A stretch of DNA of 64,000 nucleotides from Microcyclospora pomicola (taxonomy: Eukaryota > Ascomycota > Dothideomycetes > Capnodiales). The stretch's first letter is position 1, and each line of letters begins with the position of its first letter. The notes below the pieces were generated by a model, which saw only the letters and a list, made by a program, of their open reading frames with translations, was not told the origin of the DNA and made no database searches. The position numbers and the translations under genes were made by a program. Below, in pieces: positions 33,342-43,950 of this stretch. Location: positions 248,001 through 312,000 of the forward strand of contig NHNY01000013.1 of NCBI GenBank assembly GCA_002786065.1, in the 5' to 3' direction.

Positions 33342-33955
33342 CGTGGAGGAGTGCTGATGGGTGTCTGAGCGAGTCGATGGGGAATGGAGGTCGGAAGGGC
33401 GGTTTGCAGAGATGCGGGTTTCTCTCAATGGTGAAGCTGTTTCGCGGCTGGCAGGAGAAGAGGCGAGCAAAGCTTCGCGGGAATTGCCGATGATGATTTT
33501 CGTGGCCGCTTAGTGGTCGGATGGACGTCGAGTGCATATCATGGACGACACACCAACAGCATGCCCCATGGTTCCACATATCAAGAACATTTGGATCGGT
33601 CAGAGATACTCTATGGATATAATCAATATTAATGACGATGCAGCAGCGACCAACGCCAACAGCCTCTTTACGCAGATGGCTAAACTCAAGACATCCCGAA
33701 CAATCGCACATGTCTACGACAGCTGAGAAAGGTGGCTGTGTTGGAGCTCGTGGTGCAGCCTTGCGGGAAAGCAGGCATCGCGGCTGAGTCGAACCCCCGT
33801 GCTCGTTGTGATCTGCCACAGCAACAACGGCATACATAGCCTCACTACCTTTGGTTGTGTACAAAAACTGTCTATCTCCTAGTCTAGCAAGGCTTCAAGT
33901 AGATGGATTATACGTATCCTTAGGATCTGAGTTGCCGGAAGCCAGTCTTATTGCA
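33342..33955. other. Divergent promoter region of QCR6 and the NACHT-ankyrin gene
   Basis: This 614-bp stretch contains the promoters of QCR6 (minus) and the receptor gene (plus). On the minus strand near 33787-33800 there is a GGGTTCGACTC word like a tRNA B box, but the stem does not pair and no A box fits. Confidence 0.5.
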
Positions 33956-36900
33956 ATGCCTCGTCCAGGACCTAGCTTGATCGTACCCCCAACTGCTCTA
34001 GGCACAGTCTCGGCAATCGACCAGGCCAAGCTTCGGCTTCAGACTGCCTTGGAGGAGTTCCGGAGAAAGCTGGAACCAGCCGATCGAGCTCGCTTCCAAG
34101 CGGGTGTGGTGAAACCAGATGCCTCCGCCGTGATCAGCCTCATAACGACACTCGATTCGGCGAATTCCCAGCGAACGGGTCGTTGTGTGGCTGGCCGTCT
34201 GTCTTCATTCTTGGAGTCGGTACAACATTTCAGCTTGGTAGTTGAGACTTTCGTGTCCTCGAACCCAGCTATCGCAGCGCTGGTCTGGGGCAGCGTGCAA
34301 TTCACTCTAATTGTACGTACGTTCTGTCGTGCGTCCTAACGTTCACTGACATCAGGATTGCAGTGGGCTAGCAGTACTTTCTCGCAATTCAACAAGCTCT
34401 CTGAATTACTGATGTGGATTGGGCAACGGGCTCCACAATTCTCTGCGTATCAGCAGATCTTTAGTGATGCCCACAGGCTGCAGGCCGCACTGTGCAATTT
34501 TTACGCTGAAGTAGTGATATGTTGCACGAATGTCTATGCCGTCTTACAAAGGCCAGGTAAGCTAGAGTGATCCCAGTGCCCATTGCCGCTGTTGACTCAA
34601 ATTGAACAGATTGGCAAAACCTGCTACTTCCCTGGAATTTATTCAGCCCAGGATTCAGTTTCGGTCAATCTGAGATCCAAAAGCTGGCTGACAATGTGTC
34701 GGAGGAGATACAGCTCGCTAGCGTACAGGCTCAGGATAGAGAGCGCAGACGGCAAACGGCACTGATCCTCGAGGATCGAGAACGTGCTAGGCGTAGGTCA
34801 TGCGTCTTGCTACAGGTTCTCCCATCGATAGTGACTGTTCTCTAGTAGCTGCGCGGGTGACCTTGCTCGACAAACTCTCGACTTACGACCATCGGACCCC
34901 GTTCGAACATATTCGTTGTAAACGTTTCAACGGCACTGCTGAGTGGCTCGAGGATGTCCCCGAGGTCGCCGATTGGAAATCAACGCCAAAGACTTCCGCA
35001 TTATGGCTTTCCGGAAAACGTGAGTAAGAATAAAGGCACGGAATTGAAGCTCACCTGCTGACGGTTATAGTTGGCTGTGGCAAAAGCGTACTATTGTTAG
35101 AAAACACGACCTGCAACCCCATACCGCGTTATCGCTTACATGACAGTCTAGGTCTTATATGGTCGGACAACTCTATCTGCAACACCCTGAACAGACCACA
35201 CGGAAGACTTACGTCTTCTGTCGCTTCGATGATGTAGAGTCTACTTCGGCTTCAAGGATCATACGATCGCTGATCCGACAATGTTTAGATGCAAGTTCGT
35301 TATCTAGCAACATTGAAAAGGCCCTCAGAGAGCTTCTCGATAAGCCAGTCATCGAAATGCACGATCTGCAACGCCTTTTAAGTCGTGTGATCGCGTTTTC
35401 TTTGCGCCACTTCATCATCGTCGATGGACTGGACGACTGCGTTGAAATCGAGCGTCGGAAACTTCTAGGAGTGCTCCATAAGGTCGCCGAGACTGCTTCG
35501 ATACCAGTAAAATTACTTCTCATTAGTCGGAACTCGATGCCAAAATATATTCGTCATGGTAGTATTGGATTGCTCAATGTTGAGCTACCAGCTATCCTCA
35601 TACAGCGAGACATTGACTCTTACGTAGAGTATGCACTCGCAGAGAAGATCGCGAATCACGATCTCGAAATGAGTGATCCGAGCCTTGCGTTTACCATTGC
35701 GCAAGCGCTTGTCGACAGGTCGCAAGGAATGTATGTATCGTCAGATCGAAATTTGATGGCATGTCTGACAATCGCCATAGGATTTTGTGGGTTAAGTTTG
35801 CCTTAGACGCAGTCTGTCGGCAAACATCTGATCATGCTATCCGGCAACAACTCACGAGACTGCCACGATCTCTGACAGAGCTCTACTGCCAGTTGCTCGG
35901 GCATGTTTCGATTGCTGGAAGAAGTAACGAGGCCATCAATTGCTTCAAGTTAGTTGCGGCGGCCAGACGCCCTTTGACACTTCGTGAACTGCAGGAAGCT
36001 CTGGCAATAGAGCCATATGCTGCTTACTCCCAGCCCGAACGGTTCATCAACGACATCTCGCAGCTCGTCCCGTGGTGTGAAGGTCTTCTTGTACGCGAAG
36101 AGATCAATGATGAAGTCCGATTCGCTCATTCGAGTGTCCTTGATGCCCTATTGAACGGAGAAGAAGTATCGATACAGGCATGGGCACACTTTAGTGCGGC
36201 AGACGCTCAGAAGAACATGGGAGTGCTTTGCACTACGTACTTGAATTTCAACGACTTCACGACACAGCTTGCGAAGCGGTCCAACATGCAAGATTGCACG
36301 CCCGAACTTGTGCTGCATTCGTCGCTTTCGAGTCACTTTCCGAGGCTAGCGAAGACATTGAAGACTTGGCAGTACCACCGGATATCCTCTGCTACAAGAT
36401 CTAGCGGCATTGCGCAAACACTCCTTGATGCCGATGCAGGTTCACGTGGAGGTATCGTAGCACGAAAGCAACAAGTACATCCATTTCTAGAATACGCATC
36501 AGAACACTGGCTTTCGCATTCTTCTCTGTTTTCTCACACCGAGCGTATTTGGAAGTTATGGATCAATCTTCTGACTTTCGAAAACGCTTTAGCCAAGAAA
36601 CCATGGAATGCTAATGACTGGCAGCATCGCAGCAAAGTAGTTTGCGCTTACATCGTCGAGCAAGATCATCTCGCTCTCTTCTCATGTATTCAACAAAGCA
36701 TTCTACCCTTGGGACTGCGGGCAGCGAACGACATTTTGAGCCGCGCAGTTCACATTGGTGCTCCAACAATCGTTAAGTTGACTTTGGAAACTTTCGTTTT
36801 CGACGACCGACAACTGTCGGAGCTCCTGGTCGTCGCCGCCGAAGTAGGGAGAATAGAGGTCATCGAGATGTTACTGGCTACGGATGCAGACGTAAATCTT

Positions 36901-38556
36901 TTTGACAGTAAATCTTGCCGTACAGCGCTCCAGGCCGCTGCAGAAGGCGGACATGTCGAGATCGTCGAGAGACTGCTTGCTGCAAAAGCCGATGTTAATG
37001 CTGCTCCTGCTAAGTTTTTTGGCTATACAGCGCTTCAGGCCGCTGCAGGAGGCGGATATGTCGAGGTGGTCGAGATACTGCTTGCTAAAAAAGCCGATAT
37101 CAACGCTGCTGCTAGCGAACATGGCTATACAGCGCTCCAGGCCGCTGCAGAAGGCGGACATGTCGAGATCGTTGAGAGACTGCTTGCTGCGAAAGCTTCT
37201 GTTAATGCTGCTCCTGCTTACTATGATGGCTACACAGCACTACAGGCCGCTGCAGCGGGCGGACATATCGAAATCGTCGAGAGACTTCTTGCTGCAAATG
37301 CCAATGTCAATGCTACTGCTAGCGAACATGGCTATACAGCGCTCCAGGCCGCTGCAGGGGGCGGACATGTCGAGATCGTCGAGAGACTGCTTGCTGCCAA
37401 AGCCGATATCAATGCTGCTGCTAGCGAACATGGCTATACAGCGCTCCAGGCCGCTGCAGGGGGCGGATATGTCGAGGTGGTCGAGATACTGCTTGCTACA
37501 AAAGCCGATGTCAATGCTGCTCCTACTGAGTTTACTGGCCGCACGGCGCTTCAGGCCGCTGCTAGAAACGGACATGACGAGATTGTAGAGAGACTGCTCG
37601 CTGCAAACGCCGATGTTAATGCTGCTGCTGCTAGCAGTGTTAGCTACACAGCGCTTCAAGCCGCTGCAGAAGGCGGTCATGTGAAGGTCGTCGAGAGACT
37701 GCTTGCTGCAAATGCCGATGTCAATGCTGCTTCTGTTGTGTTTCATGGCCGTACAGCGCTCCAGGCCGCTGCAGAAGGCGGACATGTCGAGATCGTTGAG
37801 AGACTGCTTGCTGCGAAAGCTTCTGTTAATGCTGCTCCTGCTTACTATGATGGCTACACAGCGCTACAGGCCGCTGCAGCGGGCGGACATATCGAAATCG
37901 TCGAGAGACTTCTTGCTGCAAATGCCAATGTCAATGCTGCTGCTAGCGAACATGGCTATACAGCGCTCCAGGCCGCTGCAGGGGGCGGATATGTCGAGGT
38001 GGTCGAGATACTGCTTGCTACAAAAGCCGATATCAACGCTGCTGCTAGCGAGCATGGCCGTACAGCGCTCCAGGCTGCTGCAGAAGGCGGACATGTCGAG
38101 ATCGTCGAGAGACTGCTTGCTGCAAAAGCCGATGTCAATGCTGCTCCTGCTGAGTTTACTGGCCGCACGGCGCTTCAGGCCGCTGCAGAAGGCGGACATG
38201 TCGGGATCGTTGAGAGACTGCTTGCTGCGAAAGCTTCTGTTAATGCTGCTCCTGCTTACTATGATGGCTACACAGCACTACAGGCCGCTGCAGCGGGCGG
38301 ACATATCGAAATCGTCGAGAGACTTCTTGCTGCAAATGCCAATGTCAATGCTGCTTCTGTTGTGTTTCATGGCCGTACAGCGCTCCAGGCCGCTGCAGAA
38401 GGCGGGCATATTGAAATCGTCGAGAGACTGCTTACTGCAAAAGCTAATGTCAATGCTGCTCCTGCTCGCGAATACGGCTGTACAGCGCTTGAAGCCGCTG
38501 TCAAAGGTCGTCATACGCAGATTGAGACCATACTTCGAGCCGCAGGTGCTCGTTAG
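33956..38556 (+). CDS. NACHT-ankyrin STAND receptor (fungal NOD-like receptor)
   Basis: Seven exons, 33956-34312, 34364-34556, 34610-34792, 34846-35019, 35071-35095, 35152-35730 and 35781-38556, keep frame throughout and encode about 1428 residues. Five of the six introns are 50-56 nt. The helical N-terminus (residues about 20-190, with ALVWGSVQFTLI) resembles the domain preceding NACHT in many fungal STAND proteins (DUF7708-like). A charged coiled coil follows. The NACHT NTPase has Walker A GKLGCGKS (residues 301-308), encoded partly by a 25-nt exon, and Walker B HFIIVDGLDDC (about 397-407). The winged-helix region includes LPRSLTELYCQLLG. Residues about 849-1428 are 16-17 ankyrin repeats of consensus TALQAAAEGGHVEIVERLLA. 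Such proteins are cytosolic signalling ATPases implicated in non-self recognition; no HET, patatin or other named effector domain is seen. Exon 4 has a tandem TAGTAG acceptor. Confidence 0.88.
37141..37314 (+). repeat. Two-repeat module, copy 1 of 3
   Basis: A 174-bp segment covering most of two ankyrin units (ASVNAAPAYYDG then NANVNA). It differs by one base from copy 2 (37765-37938) and by one base from copy 3 (38179-38352) in my hand alignment. Confidence 0.88.
37765..37938 (+). repeat. Two-repeat module, copy 2 of 3
   Basis: Same 174-bp segment as at 37141. The similarity of copies 1 and 2 continues past the end of the core through SEHGYTALQA with one further difference. Confidence 0.88.
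38179..38352 (+). repeat. Two-repeat module, copy 3 of 3
   Basis: Same 174-bp segment. One base change (GAG to GGG) makes HVGIVERLL instead of HVEIVERLL. After the core this copy continues with a SVVFHG linker rather than SEHG, showing that modules have been recombined with different linkers. Confidence 0.88.
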
Positions 38557-39293
38557 GAGGATTGATCGATATCCTTCAACATCGCAAATTTAACAGCAGA
38601 TATCGCTGTCGAAACAAGCTGTCTTGAGCGTAATGGATGTGGTTGGCTGGCTCTCAGACACCCTTGCTGCAATGCAGGACTACTACAGACAGCAACACTT
38701 GCAAAAGAGCAGCAAAGGCAACGGCAGGAGTCAAAGAACGAAAACAACCCAGGACCAGGACCGAAATGTGGGATACTGGACATTCTTGTCGACAGTTCTT
38801 CCGTGCTGGAGTCTTGTCGGAAAGAACCCTTCCCGCAACAGTCCTATGCAGATTCCTGGACTGTCCGGCCATTTGCTCCTGAGTGGAAGTGCTGCTTGAG
38901 ATGAATGCGATGGGTAGATGATGGGGTCTATCACACACAGCTCGTAGGACTGAAGATGTCTGGCTACCTGAACAACAGCCTATTCTTTTGCAGGAGAAGG
39001 GCCCGCTTGAGCAGGATACCGCTGTACTTACGCATTGGAGCCAGCGACTTGGGCTTGGTCCTCGCTGAGCTGCCGGTAGGACTGGACACTAGAGCTGGTG
39101 CCTCGTATCTGTACTTCGTCGAGATCTGTATACTTTTAACGGCCGCCACTTTTGCGATTGTTGGAATAGCTATTGCGATCCCAGCGACATATCAACAGTT
39201 GACCATCAATCATGCATCGTCTACGATGGAGTACGCTCCCTGGCTAGCTACTCGTAGCAACGTAAATTTCGAACAAGAACGCCTCAAGCCTTC
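38557..39293. other. Region between receptor and 2H phosphoesterase, with small open frames
   Basis: This 737-bp stretch separates two convergent genes. It contains an 88-codon frame from ATG 38633 to 38899 (MDVVGWLSDTLAAMQDYYRQ) and a 134-codon frame from ATG 38905 to 39309 with one strong hydrophobic segment (YFVEICILLTAATFAIVGIA). The second overlaps the antisense end of the phosphoesterase gene. Neither matches anything I know, and a second frame is also open over 38590-38900. They could be fragments of a small membrane protein gene or chance. Confidence 0.3.
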
Positions 39294-40133
39294 TCACCTC
39301 CCCTTCTGAAATTCAAACCCTCTCTCCCACTTCCACCACCCCCTCTCATACCTCCACAACCCCAACCCCTCCGCGACCCCAACATCCGTCTTCCAAAACC
39401 CCTTAACCTCCTCCAACGTCCTCACCACCACCTCCTCCTCATCCACCTTATTCATAATCGTATAATGCACCTGCATTCCCTTCTGCGCATCCTGCTCGCT
39501 CAACCAGCCCTCGCGCGCCCACCCCTCCTGCAACCGCGCATGCACCGCCTGCGCCTCCGCCCCGCCCTTCGTCTTCGGCACCGCGATCGCGACCCCTTTC
39601 TTCAGCCGAAACGGCCGCGTGGCGTGCACTTCGAACGGCGCGGTGGCGGCGGCCACGCGCGCGAGCGTCGGCACCACCGAGTCCGCCAGCTTGCTCGCCG
39701 GCAGCGCGTGGAAGAGCGTCAGGTGCGCGTCGAGCTTGTTCAGCCGTGCAGGGAAGTAGCGCGTGCGGAACTCGGTCATGCGCGCGTGGTGCGCGGCGTC
39801 GGTGAGCAGGGTGAGGACGTAGACTGTTTCTTCCTCCTGGCCGTTTGTTCCGTTACCTGAATGTGATGTCTTTGGGATATGTGATGGGGACGGCGCACGT
39901 CTCGGTCGCTCGGGCTGGGTGCTCGCTGCTGCCTTCGATGTTGTAGGTGGCGATGCTGCTGCTGGTGTAGCATTCTGTTGTGAGGTCGTAGCATTCGCCG
40001 GGCCTTTAGATCCGTTGGCCGCTACGGCGGCGGCGGCATAATTCATTCTTTCTGGCGACGTTTTTCTTGTTACATCCGCAATGGACCGGGTCCGCAAAGT
40101 CGTGAGTCTAATCCGAGATAAACTTGGTAGCAT
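39294..40133 (-). CDS. 2H phosphoesterase (2'-5' RNA ligase superfamily)
   Basis: A single exon of 279 residues from ATG 40133 (MLPSLSRIRLTTLRTRSIAD). The Arg/Ser/Leu-rich start could be a mitochondrial presequence; an internal ATG at 40046 (MNYAAAAVAANG) is an alternative start. After an Ala/Pro/Ser-rich linker, the catalytic domain starts at ETVYVLTLLTD and contains the two HxT motifs of the family: LDAHLTLFHALP and MQVHYTIMNKV. These histidine pairs define 2H phosphoesterases that cleave or form 2'-5' or 2',3'-cyclic phosphodiester bonds in RNA or nucleotides. The substrate is unknown. The domain-encoding part is very GC-rich. The family is confident; mitochondrial location is only suggested. 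Confidence 0.82.
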   Translation of the reverse strand: MLPSLSRIRLTTLRTRSIADVTRKTSPERMNYAAAAVAANGSKGPANATTSQQNATPAAASPPTTSKAAASTQPERPRRAPSPSHIPKTSHSGNGTNGQEEETVYVLTLLTDAAHHARMTEFRTRYFPARLNKLDAHLTLFHALPASKLADSVVPTLARVAAATAPFEVHATRPFRLKKGVAIAVPKTKGGAEAQAVHARLQEGWAREGWLSEQDAQKGMQVHYTIMNKVDEEEVVVRTLEEVKGFWKTDVGVAEGLGLWRYERGWWKWERGFEFQKGR

Positions 40134-40606
40134 GCCCAGCACACCGGTTTAGATATGAGTCTTGGATATGGCTCTTTGTACTATTGCTTAATGATGGTAT
40201 TGTCTTGAATCCGGGTTAGATGTCCTATAGCATGTGGGCAACTGGCAAGTCCTGCTTTATGAGTGCAGTGTGTATATAGCGTGAGTGATGTGGGTATACA
40301 TGAATACTCACGGTGATCAATATAAATGATGAAGCAAAATAAATGTCCAATGACGCTGTGATCGCATTGGAGATCGACAGGCACATATCCATTTACGTCC
40401 GTGCTTGTGTAGTGTGGAAATCATCTCAACACTCGTATGCTCCCACCCACCACGATTGAGAGACATCAAGAATGTAGAGGTAGTGCATACAGGTAGGTAG
40501 GCTACATAGATATATAGGTGTACAGGGCCCCAATGCGCCATATCATAAACCGCATTCAACACACCGATGAACTCCAGGGATCGCAAAATTGCTCCAGGAC
40601 CGTCTA
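40134..40606. other. Intergenic region
   Basis: This 473-bp stretch lies upstream of the phosphoesterase gene. It is AT-richer and includes short GTAGGTAGG words (about 40492-40502). No gene or longer repeat is seen. Confidence 0.45.
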
Positions 40607-41113
40607 TCAGGAGTCTGCCTCCGAGACATCTCTCCATGCATCGTATTGACAATAAATGCACCAAACCACCCCTTGCTCGCCCGGCGCTTCCAGATCAGCC
40701 AGGACATCCAGCATCTCGGACAACCTCATTTTCGCATCGCTCTCCACCAGACTCTCGCGGACTAACGTTTCGAGAATTGCCAGATCACATCGCCAGCGTC
40801 GCGTGTGCAGGACGCATATACTGAAAGATGTAAAAGCATTGTATGAAGTCTCGTATACGCAGCTGGTGGAATCGGAAGGCGAAAGGTTGAGTTCTTCGTA
40901 CATTGAATAGTCCATGAAGCTTGGAGGTGAATCTGTCGATGTTTCGAGATTATCATCCTCCGGTAGCGACGTTTCGTGTCCCTCAAGCTCCGACATGAAC
41001 GACGAGCTTGCTGACAGGGTTGGCCGACTAGTTGTAAAAGCCACTGCTGCAGGAGCAGATTGTGTATCGGCCACCGATTCGGTCGTTGTGAACGTTGTCG
41101 TCGAAGGCGTCAT
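40607..41113 (-). CDS. Small hypothetical protein
   Basis: A 168-codon frame begins with MTPSTTTFTTTESVADTQSA at ATG 41113. The first half is Ser/Thr-rich and acidic; the second half looks like a small helical domain (CDLAILETLVRESLVESDAK, MRLSEMLDVLADLEAPGEQG) and ends with a WCIYCQYDAW motif. I do not recognise it. The ordered second half supports a real gene, but there is no external support. Confidence 0.45.
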   Translation of the reverse strand: MTPSTTTFTTTESVADTQSAPAAVAFTTSRPTLSASSSFMSELEGHETSLPEDDNLETSTDSPPSFMDYSMYEELNLSPSDSTSCVYETSYNAFTSFSICVLHTRRWRCDLAILETLVRESLVESDAKMRLSEMLDVLADLEAPGEQGVVWCIYCQYDAWRDVSEADS

Positions 41114-41319
41114 GCAGTTCAGCAGTGGTCCAGTCGCAGCATTATATCGAACGAGTATGAAATCTTTGCTTATAATTTAGCTCAAATGCCGCTGTCATAT
41201 CTTTGGTCGAGAAGGTCATGTAGGACATATCGGTCGATAAGTTGTGAGATGAAGTTCGCATGTGATAAGATATCGAAATCTCTTGAAGTATAGTGCTAGT
41301 GCGGGAGCGAAAGTGCTGT

Positions 41320-43950
41320 TCAGATCGCACTGGCAGGAGCGGAATGTAGGTTACCACCGAGACCATTTGGTTTAGCTGATAAAGGTGAGCCTGCTTGTCG
41401 GAGACGTCGAAGCTCGGATTCAACCTTGCGACGTTCTTCTTGCTCGATCTGTCATGTCATGTTAGCCGTATAATGTTGAAAAGCACGAAAAGTAAGACTT
41501 ACTCTGAAGGCTCTCATGCCCTCCGCTCGCGAATCACGCATCATCTTCTTGAACTCCATCCTCAGCACAGAAACACTGGTCGTCTCGCGCGGGGCATCCT
41601 GCGGGCCTCCAGGGCTCTTGACACCCATCCAGCGAATCTTTTCGTCACCAAGCTGATTTTCGAGAGATTCGCATCGGTCGCGCAGACCATCAATCATGGC
41701 ATCGAGCTGCTCACGTTCCTTTTCTAGCTCAATGCTTTCACGGGTGAGCTCCTGGAAATCCTGCGTCATTTCCCGCAACTCTTGCTCCAAAGCCTTCGTT
41801 CTCCCTGACTCGGTGCGTAATTGCTCGTTCAAGCCATCGACTTCCGCGGCCTTGGACTCCTTAGCTCGTTCGGCGCGGCTGCCGTAGGCGCTGTCCAGTT
41901 CGGCTTTGGCCATGGCCAATTCGGTCGTCAAGCGCACGACTTCCGACTCAAGATCCTCTGCATTGCTACGGTGGTCCGAAATTTGCCTGGACAGCTCGTC
42001 ACGTTCTTGTTGCCGCGTATCGACAAGACGCTTGATTTGGTCGAATTCGTTCATCACATTCATGAGCTCTGATCTCGACTCGCTGGCTTCCGCTTCCGCC
42101 TTTGCGTGCTGCGCCATGACACGCGCCAACTCTTCTTCCGTAGCTTCATGGTTTCTTGTGGTCTTGGCGTGCGCTGCTTGCATTTCTTCGATTTGCACAT
42201 CCTTTTCCATATCCGACTTGCCGTTGAGGTCACGTTGCTGCTGTATCTGTCTCCGCAAGATGTCTTGCTGTTCTTTCGCAGCCTGCGCTTGGTTGTAGAG
42301 GTGCTGAACTCTTGAGCTGAAAGCATGCAGAGAGAAATCCTCTTGCAGGGGAGATTTGGGGATGGGCGTAGTACTTCCATCCTGCTCACCTCTAATTGAA
42401 TTTGATCTTGAAATGGAAACATCAGATTGGATGATATCCCATAATCCGCTGATGACAGTCTCATATTCGCCAATGTTTTGTGACTGTTGCGAGATTTTGA
42501 CTTGTGATTCCCGCAACTGCCGCAGTTCGCCGTTTTGCTGTTGCAGCAGTCCTTCCATTGACAAGAGACTCTCTTCAAGATATTGCAGCTGTGATTGATA
42601 TCCTTGTCCGTTCGCCAATGGAGGTTCGTGCAATGAGTCCATCTTCTGGAAGTCGGAGCCGCGCAGAAGAGTGTCGTGAAGCTTGTGATTCACGTTGGCG
42701 AGCTGCTCTTCAATAGCATCGTTGGCCACTTGTGTTGACCCTGCTCCTGAGTCTTGCAGGCTGCGGAGGTTGTTCTCAAGTCTTGAGATGTGACCGTCGA
42801 GTCTGGCTCGCGCATCGGCTTGACTGTCGATCCCAACATCTGGCTCAAGCTGTTGCCCGCGACTCTTGGAAGCTTCCCCAATCACGTGTCGAAGCTGCGA
42901 GTTGAGTTGCTCAAGCCGGCCTTGGACTTCAGTAAGATGCTGCTCATGCTCTTGTTGCAATTTCTGGGTGTTTCCGCGCTTCTGCAGCTTGCTACCTGGG
43001 CCGCCATGAAGGATGTCTCGAATGCCGTCAAACTCGTCCGGCGAGTACAAGCTTCTTTCCTCGTCTTCATCGTCGGGAGTTCGACGAGGATTGGCGACCT
43101 GCGAGCTAGATATGCGACTGGCTCGGGTGGCCTGCTCGGCTAGCACAGCCGAAGTGTGGGAGTACAGCTGACGCTCCACGTCTTGCCGTCGTTCCATCAG
43201 CTGCTTGATCACGTTGTTCAGCTCATCCACCCTCTTTGAGCTCGACGCAAGCTCGTCCTCCGCTTGATTCAAGCTCTGCCCATTTGCTCCTTGTCCAATG
43301 CCACTACCAGACCTCCCTTTATGGCCCAACAGACTACTGCGACTTTTTCGTGGACTGCTTGGACTTTCAGGTGTGTCTGGCCTGTTCTTTTGACTGACTG
43401 TGTAAAGCCGAGAGATGTTTCGTGCCGCATCCTTCACCTTGCTTTCCAGCACCAGTTTCCGTTGCGCCGCCTCGATGCGAGAGTTCAATCGCGAGTGCTC
43501 CGCTTTCAGGGCATCTACCTCAGCGATGCTCAAGATTGCATAATTCTGCGAGTCAAACAAGGCGGTTTCATACAGCAGATGTTGGCCCACCTCGTCCTGT
43601 ACGCCATTCCGTGGGCGAGTGTTCAATTTGGTCGGCTGGCTTGCGCGCTCTTCAGGAGTGCTGTAATCATACTCGTCGTAGTGTCCCCCACCATTGGTCA
43701 TGGGCTTCCACACTCCGTTGGTCCCAGCTCCGTCATGCGAGGTGAGTGATGCTCCATCGTATCCTGCGCCATTGTAGCTCTCGTATCTGTCCTCATTTGG
43801 CTCGTGCTGGTCGAAGTAATGACCATTGGCTTCCGCATTGCCAGCTTTGTTGTTGTAGGTGAGTGGGCTGAGCATTGGCTCAGCGTTTGGCGACAACATC
43901 CACCGGTTCTGGGCAGGTGCTCCTTGCACCTTGACAGCGGGCTGGGGCAT
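41320..43950 (-). CDS. Coiled-coil septation protein with Uds1 domain
   Basis: Exons 43950-41503 and 41448-41320 flank a 54-nt phase-0 intron (GTAAGT/CAG) and encode 858 residues. The N-terminal 120 residues are disordered. The Uds1 (Up-regulated during septation) domain follows: LLYETALFDSQNYAILSIAE, then VDALKAEHSRLNSRIEAAQR. From residue about 220 to the end it is almost entirely coiled coil, with breaks rich in Ser and Pro (TPESPSSPRKSRSS). The second exon supplies the last helix (QEERRKVESELRRLR) and a short tail. Proteins with this domain are linked to septation in fission yeast and filamentous fungi; molecular function is otherwise unclear. Start at the ATG at 43950 (MPQPAVKVQGAPAQNRWM). 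Confidence 0.85.

Larger units (their letters stand above)
36810..38556 (+). repeat. Array of 16-17 ankyrin-coding repeats, 99-105 bp unit
   Basis: The C-terminal exon of the receptor is built of direct repeats of about 33-35 codons, each opening with TALQAAA and closing with VNA or INA plus a variable 4-6 residue linker (SEHG, PAYYDG, SVVFHG, PAEFTG, ASSVS). Silent positions are conserved as well as protein sequence between copies. Differences cluster in the linker and in the (K/N)A(D/S/N)(V/I) positions, that is in the ankyrin beta-hairpin fingers. The outer repeats (first and last) are the most diverged, as expected for an array homogenised from within. Confidence 0.9.

Noticed and set aside
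33780-33805. tRNA-like B box on the minus strand (GGGTTCGACTC)
   Set aside because: The surrounding bases cannot form a five-pair T stem, no fitting A box or acceptor stem lies at the right distance, and the region is a divergent promoter.
33124-33864. Minus-strand open frame of 246 codons near QCR6
   Set aside because: Its C-terminal part is an out-of-frame reading of QCR6 exon 1; the rest lies in the divergent promoter without protein-like pattern.
36902-38593. Additional long frames through the ankyrin array on both strands
   Set aside because: They arise because a repeat without stops in one frame repeats the same open alternative frames. Their Leu/Ser-rich translations have no fold pattern.
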